Positions 14,306 through 17,435 of a DNA stretch of 17,435 nucleotides are shown in pieces (position 1 is the stretch's first letter; every line of letters begins with the position of its first letter). The DNA comes from JBBQWZ01 sp038210135 (GTDB taxonomy: Bacteria; Acidobacteriota; Terriglobia; Bryobacterales; Bryobacteraceae): assembly GCA_038210135.1 (NCBI GenBank), contig JBBQWZ010000065.1, positions 1-17,435 on the forward strand, written 5' to 3'. The translations under genes and the position numbers were made by a program. The notes beneath the pieces are model-generated. The model was not told where the DNA came from, searched no databases, and saw nothing but the letters and a program-made list of their open reading frames with translations.

Positions 14306-15550
14306 TTACGAGACCCGCTTCATCGTTTCCGGATCCCAGCGGATGGGCTGTTGCTCGTAGTAGCTGGCGTTCGTCAGCAGGGCGGGTCCTGCCGTGCGCA
14401 GACCGAATTCAGCGTCCTCGAAATGGTTCTTCCGCGTGCGAATCGATGTAATGAAGTTGCGCATGTGCTCTCTGTGCGGATCGTGACTCGACGGGGAGGC
14501 GAAGCGTTCGTCCTTATCGGGACGCATGCTGTCGGCGGTTGCCACCTGCACAGGATACTTCTGGCGGTACTCGGCGACGTAGCGCTCCTGCATCGCTTTG
14601 CTGAAGGTGCCGATCGACATGCCGGGCTCGGTTTCGCGCGGATGGCGCGATAACGTGATCTCGCGCATCGAAGTCATCATCTGCCCTTCGCTGCCGATGA
14701 AGCGGAGTCCGAACTGTTCGCCTTCGGCGCCGCTCGCGAAATTTACACGAAGGCTGAACGTGAAGTCCGGGTAGTCCATTAAGCCGAGCATGACGTCGGG
14801 GACGTCGCGGCCATCTTTCCAGAATCGGATTCCGCCCGTCGAATACACCCGGTTTGGACCCTTCGCACCGGTTACCACATGAAGACCAGTGAGGAGATGG
14901 ACGTAGAGATCGCCTGCGAGTCCAGTGCCGAAATCCTTATAATTGCGCCAGCGAAAGAATTGCAGCGGATCAAAAGGACGCTTCGGCAGTCCGCCGAGAT
15001 AGCGGTCCCAATCGACGGTCGCCGTCGAAGCATCGGGCGGAACGGAGTACTGCCAGGCGCCAATCGCGGAGTTGCGGTCGAGCCAGGCTTCGACCATGTT
15101 CAGCTTGCCGATGGCGCCTTGCGCGAGCAGATCGCGGGCCTTCAGGTAGGCGATGGAGCTGGCATACTGGCTTCCGACCTGGAACATGCTATTAGTCTTT
15201 TTCCAGGCGGCAATCACCTCATGACCCTGGTCGATATACTGCACCATGGGCTTCTCGCAGTAGACGTCCTTGCCGGCATTCATCGCGTCGATCGAGATGC
15301 GGGAGTGCCAGTTGTCGGACGTTCCGACGATGACGGCGTCGACGTCTTTGCGGGCGAGGACTTCGCGATAATCGCGGGTGGTGAACAGATCGCGACCCCA
15401 GCGTTCTTTGGCGCGCTCGAGCCGTCCGTCGTAGAGGTCGGCGGCAGCGACGAGTTTGACGCCGGGCACAAGAAGGGCGTCGTTGGCGTCGCCGGAGCCC
15501 ATGCCTCCGGCTCCGATCAGGGCGATTTGAATGGTGTTGTTAGCTTGCAT
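14306..15550 (-). CDS. Gfo/Idh/MocA family oxidoreductase, no signal peptide
   Basis: The protein is 414 residues. The Rossmann nucleotide-binding motif GAGGMG (13-18) lies almost at the N-terminus, and the family EKP motif is at 99-101 (Lys100 is the expected catalytic lysine). The C-terminal substrate domain contains GDLYVHLLTGLH and the paralogue-shared ending FGLRTAGPALLTN. The family oxidises or reduces sugars, inositols and related compounds with NAD(P); the substrate is unknown. It is a close paralogue of the protein at 15936-17279 but lacks the Tat signal, so it should be cytoplasmic. It starts 8 bp after the STAS gene stop with little Shine-Dalgarno, suggesting translational coupling in a three-gene operon. 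Confidence 0.9.
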   Translation of the reverse strand: MQANNTIQIALIGAGGMGSGDANDALLVPGVKLVAAADLYDGRLERAKERWGRDLFTTRDYREVLARKDVDAVIVGTSDNWHSRISIDAMNAGKDVYCEKPMVQYIDQGHEVIAAWKKTNSMFQVGSQYASSIAYLKARDLLAQGAIGKLNMVEAWLDRNSAIGAWQYSVPPDASTATVDWDRYLGGLPKRPFDPLQFFRWRNYKDFGTGLAGDLYVHLLTGLHVVTGAKGPNRVYSTGGIRFWKDGRDVPDVMLGLMDYPDFTFSLRVNFASGAEGEQFGLRFIGSEGQMMTSMREITLSRHPRETEPGMSIGTFSKAMQERYVAEYRQKYPVQVATADSMRPDKDERFASPSSHDPHREHMRNFITSIRTRKNHFEDAEFGLRTAGPALLTNASYYEQQPIRWDPETMKRVS

Positions 15551-15558
15551 GTTAGTTG

Positions 15559-15915
15559 CTACGCCAGGCCTTGGCAGGCCGCTTCTACATCAGGAAAGAA
15601 TTTGAAAACCGTATCCAGGCGAGTGACCCGGAACGCGTCGCGGACCGCTCCTGTGGCTCCGGCGAGACGAAGCTGGCCGCCAGCTTGGCCAATCTTCGCG
15701 AAGGCGTCGATGAACCTGCCAATGCCCGTCGAATCGATGTGGCTGACTCCGCTCAAATCGAAAATGAAGTGCTTGCGTCCGGCCTGGATTCGTTCGGGAA
15801 CCATGGTACCCAGCTGCGCGCTCTCCAGGCCGAGCATCAGTTTACCGGTGAGGGTGATGACGGCGATGTTCGGTTCGACGTCGTGCTGCTCAATGAGTAG
15901 GGGTGCGGTTTTCAT
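15559..15915 (-). CDS. STAS-domain protein (anti-sigma factor antagonist type)
   Basis: The protein is 118 residues from ATG 15915, a single STAS domain. The phosphorylation loop is visible as FDLSGVSHIDSTG (Ser62 in DSTG is the expected phosphorylated serine), followed by GIGRFIDAFAKI. Such proteins release sigma factors or other partners from anti-sigma kinases, or act as scaffold parts in signalling. No kinase, phosphatase or sigma factor is in the window. The start is uncertain: GTG at 15939 overlaps the previous stop (GTGA), and ATG 15969 would overlap the upstream gene by 34 bp. I chose 15915 because the protein then begins just before the first beta strand; GAGGGAG lies about 14 nt upstream. 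The gene sits between two dehydrogenase paralogues. Confidence 0.82.
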   Translation of the reverse strand: MKTAPLLIEQHDVEPNIAVITLTGKLMLGLESAQLGTMVPERIQAGRKHFIFDLSGVSHIDSTGIGRFIDAFAKIGQAGGQLRLAGATGAVRDAFRVTRLDTVFKFFPDVEAACQGLA

Positions 15916-15935
15916 TGCGGCGGTCTGATTCTCCC

Positions 15936-17279
15936 TCACGCTTTTCGAGTCATCGCTTTCGGATCCCACTCGCAGGCGCGCCCTTCAAAATAACTGATAT
16001 TCGAGAGCAGCGCCGGACCGGCGGCGCGGAAACCGAACGCGGCATCTTCGACGACTGGCTGGCGGGTACGGACGGAGCGGATGAAATTGCGATGGTGCTC
16101 GGCGTGATCGCTGTAATTTTTCGGAGCCCGGAATTGCTCTTTGCTGATGGGCCGGAGCGCGTCCACGCTGGGCACCTGCGGAGGATACTTTTGCCGATAT
16201 TGCGCGATCGACTCTTTGCGCATGGCTGCCGAAAATGTATCGATCGACAGGCCGGGCTGGGCTTCCCGGGGCTTTCGATACACCGTGACGGTCGAATCGG
16301 TTAGATCGAGCGAACCTTCGGCGCCGATGAAACGAAAGCCTGAATTTTCCGTGCCACCATTGACGAAATTTACGCGCAACGCGAGCGTGAAGGGCGGATT
16401 CTTTCCGCTCTGGTCGTAGTCGTAGAGGCCCAGCATGATGTCCGGCACGTCACGGCCGTCGTTCCAGAAGCGCAGCCCGCCGGTCGAGAACACGCGGCGC
16501 GGGCCGAGCGAATCCATCACGAAATGCATGCCGCTGAACAGGTGGACGAAAAGGTCACCCGCGACTCCGGTGCCGTAGTCGCGATAGTTCCGCCAACGGA
16601 ATAGCCGGATGGGATCGAATGGAACCTTCGGCGCGCGGCCGAGGAAACGCTCCCAATCGATGTTCGCCGGGGAGGCGTCCGGCGAAATGGAATACTGCCA
16701 TGCGCCCTGCGCGGAGTTCCGATCCCACCAGGCTTCGATCATGTTGACTTGGCCGATCGCGCCGGACGCAATGATCTCCTTCGCCTTCTGGTAAACGATG
16801 GAACTGACTCGCTGACTGCCCACCTGGACCAGTCTTGGCGTGCTGCGCGCCATGTCCACGATTCGCATTCCGTCTTCGAGGTGCTGCACCATAGGCTTCT
16901 CGCAGTACACATCTTTGCCGGCGCGCAGGGCGTCGGCGGTAATCGTCGAATGCCAGTGATCCGGCGTCGCCACGATCACGGCGTCCACATCGCGGCGAGC
17001 GAGCACTTCGCGATAGTCGCGAGTCGTGAATAGGCCGGCACCCCAGCGTTGCTTGGCGCGCGTCAGCCGTCCATCATAGACGTCGGAAACGGCTACGAGC
17101 TTGACGCCGGTATTCAGAAGCGATGAATCGACGTCGCCGCTGCCCATGCCACCGGCCCCGATGAGGGCGATCTGCACGTTCGAATTCGGGTCGCGGAAGG
17201 GCTGCGCCTCGGCGGCGGCAACGGGGATTAGCGTGGCTGCGGCAGCGGTTTGGAGGAAGCCGCGGCGAGTGGGGGGCAT
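15936..17279 (-). CDS. Tat-exported Gfo/Idh/MocA family oxidoreductase
   Basis: The protein is 447 residues from ATG 17279. The N-terminus has a twin-arginine signal (TRRGFLQTAAAATLIPVAAAEA), so the folded, cofactor-loaded enzyme should be exported. The Rossmann motif GAGGMG is at 41-46 and EKP at 127-129 (Lys128 expected catalytic). The family acts on sugars and polyols with NAD(P); the substrate is unknown. It heads a minus-strand operon with STAS and a second, cytoplasmic paralogue. ATG 17288 gives three extra residues; I prefer 17279 because TAGAAT (17292-17287) lies 7 nt before it and no Shine-Dalgarno exists for either. A 14-bp palindrome covers the start region. Confidence 0.9.
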   Translation of the reverse strand: MPPTRRGFLQTAAAATLIPVAAAEAQPFRDPNSNVQIALIGAGGMGSGDVDSSLLNTGVKLVAVSDVYDGRLTRAKQRWGAGLFTTRDYREVLARRDVDAVIVATPDHWHSTITADALRAGKDVYCEKPMVQHLEDGMRIVDMARSTPRLVQVGSQRVSSIVYQKAKEIIASGAIGQVNMIEAWWDRNSAQGAWQYSISPDASPANIDWERFLGRAPKVPFDPIRLFRWRNYRDYGTGVAGDLFVHLFSGMHFVMDSLGPRRVFSTGGLRFWNDGRDVPDIMLGLYDYDQSGKNPPFTLALRVNFVNGGTENSGFRFIGAEGSLDLTDSTVTVYRKPREAQPGLSIDTFSAAMRKESIAQYRQKYPPQVPSVDALRPISKEQFRAPKNYSDHAEHHRNFIRSVRTRQPVVEDAAFGFRAAGPALLSNISYFEGRACEWDPKAMTRKA

Positions 17280-17284
17280 GGCTA

Positions 17285-17298
17285 TCATTCTAGAATGA
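17285..17298. promoter_or_regulatory. 14-bp perfect palindrome at the dehydrogenase operon start, containing a -10-like box
   Basis: TCATTCTAGAATGA is a perfect palindrome. On the minus strand it contains TAGAAT (17292-17287), which ends 7 nt before ATG 17279 and has the geometry of a -10 element for a leaderless transcript. A dimeric repressor bound here would block initiation, so it is a candidate operator. A TTG-type -35 (TTGCGT, 17314-17309) lies 16 bp upstream. Confidence 0.45.
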
Positions 17299-17304
17299 CT
17301 CTTG

Positions 17305-17373
17305 TCTCACGCAAGATGAGCCTGAAGGTGGGGATGGATTCTCACGCAAGATGAGCCTGGAGAGGGGATGGAT
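17305..17373. repeat. Two tandem 34-35-bp direct repeats
   Basis: TCTCACGCAAGATGAGCCTG occurs identically at 17305-17324 and 17340-17359. Each copy is followed by a related GA-rich tail ending GGGGATGGAT, giving units of 35 and 34 bp. They lie directly upstream of the dehydrogenase operon promoter. A shorter echo, GAGCCTGGAG, appears again near 17420-17429. Two copies are too few for a CRISPR array, and no spacers are present. The rest of the region to the window end shows no supported gene. Confidence 0.6.
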
Positions 17374-17435
17374 CGGGATGCTGGGGATTGGTCATCAGCA
17401 TGGACGATACGGAAGCGGGGAGCCTGGAGCAGATT

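Noticed and set aside
14879..15928. A 349-codon plus-strand open frame
   Set aside because: It is antisense to the Gfo/Idh/MocA and STAS genes and crosses their boundary; it shows no family motif.
17305..17373. Possible CRISPR array
   Set aside because: There are only two repeat units, directly abutting, with related tails in place of unique spacers, and no cas genes.
17351..17435. A partial plus-strand frame starting MSLERGWIGMLG and running off the right edge
   Set aside because: Its start lies within the tandem repeat, there is no Shine-Dalgarno or recognisable domain, and only 28 codons are visible.

Overview
The window looks like a piece of chromosome from a GC-rich soil bacterium, most likely an Acidobacteriota of the Bryobacterales/Solibacter type. 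That placement is inferred from gene content: secreted VOC and DUF885 proteins, a Tat-exported Gfo/Idh/MocA dehydrogenase with a close paralogue, a secreted proline-rich protein ending in an 'AYWVEGDTLRYVT' domain, and a GT-C-like membrane protein with a C-terminal beta domain. No rRNA or other marker gene is present to confirm it.

Layout. 1-139: end of an IS66-type insertion sequence, with the first codons of tnpA running off the left edge. 196-2833 (minus): a probable two-gene operon for exported proteins, DUF885 then a two-domain VOC protein. 2834-3296: the only long non-coding stretch, with a strong 12-bp hairpin bracketed by 14-bp direct repeats, a second hairpin and a possible 49-residue gene. 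3297-4175 (plus): cyclic-nucleotide-binding-like domain fused to a DUF1003 membrane domain. 4172-6064 (minus): multi-pass GT-C-like membrane protein. 6168-6953 (minus): exported glycerophosphodiester phosphodiesterase. 7090-7653 (plus): exported DUF1579-like protein. 10202-7654 (minus): cytoplasmic molybdopterin oxidoreductase translationally coupled to a lipoprotein whose domain is homologous to the C-terminus of the membrane protein at 4172-6064. 10294-13054 (plus): secreted proline-rich protein, acyl-CoA carboxylase beta subunit, DUF4242 protein. 13116-13742 (minus): exported concanavalin-like protein. 13810-14193 (plus): single-domain VOC protein. 17279-14306 (minus): Gfo/Idh/MocA (Tat), STAS protein, Gfo/Idh/MocA (no Tat), tightly packed. 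17299-17435: two 35-bp tandem repeats and no supported gene.

Most genes are single housekeeping or accessory functions and do not form one pathway. The units that appear to work together are the DUF885/VOC pair, the Mo-enzyme/lipoprotein pair and the Gfo-STAS-Gfo operon. Export is a recurring theme: about nine of the seventeen protein genes carry Sec, lipoprotein or Tat signals. Several genes lack a Shine-Dalgarno sequence and instead have a TAnnnT -10-like hexamer 6-7 nt before the start codon, which suggests leaderless or near-leaderless transcripts. I did not find a defence, CRISPR, phage or secondary-metabolite system. The most unusual items are the shared beta domain in the membrane protein and the lipoprotein, the STAS gene between duplicated dehydrogenases, the cNMP domain with altered ligand residues, and the repeat-bracketed hairpin region.
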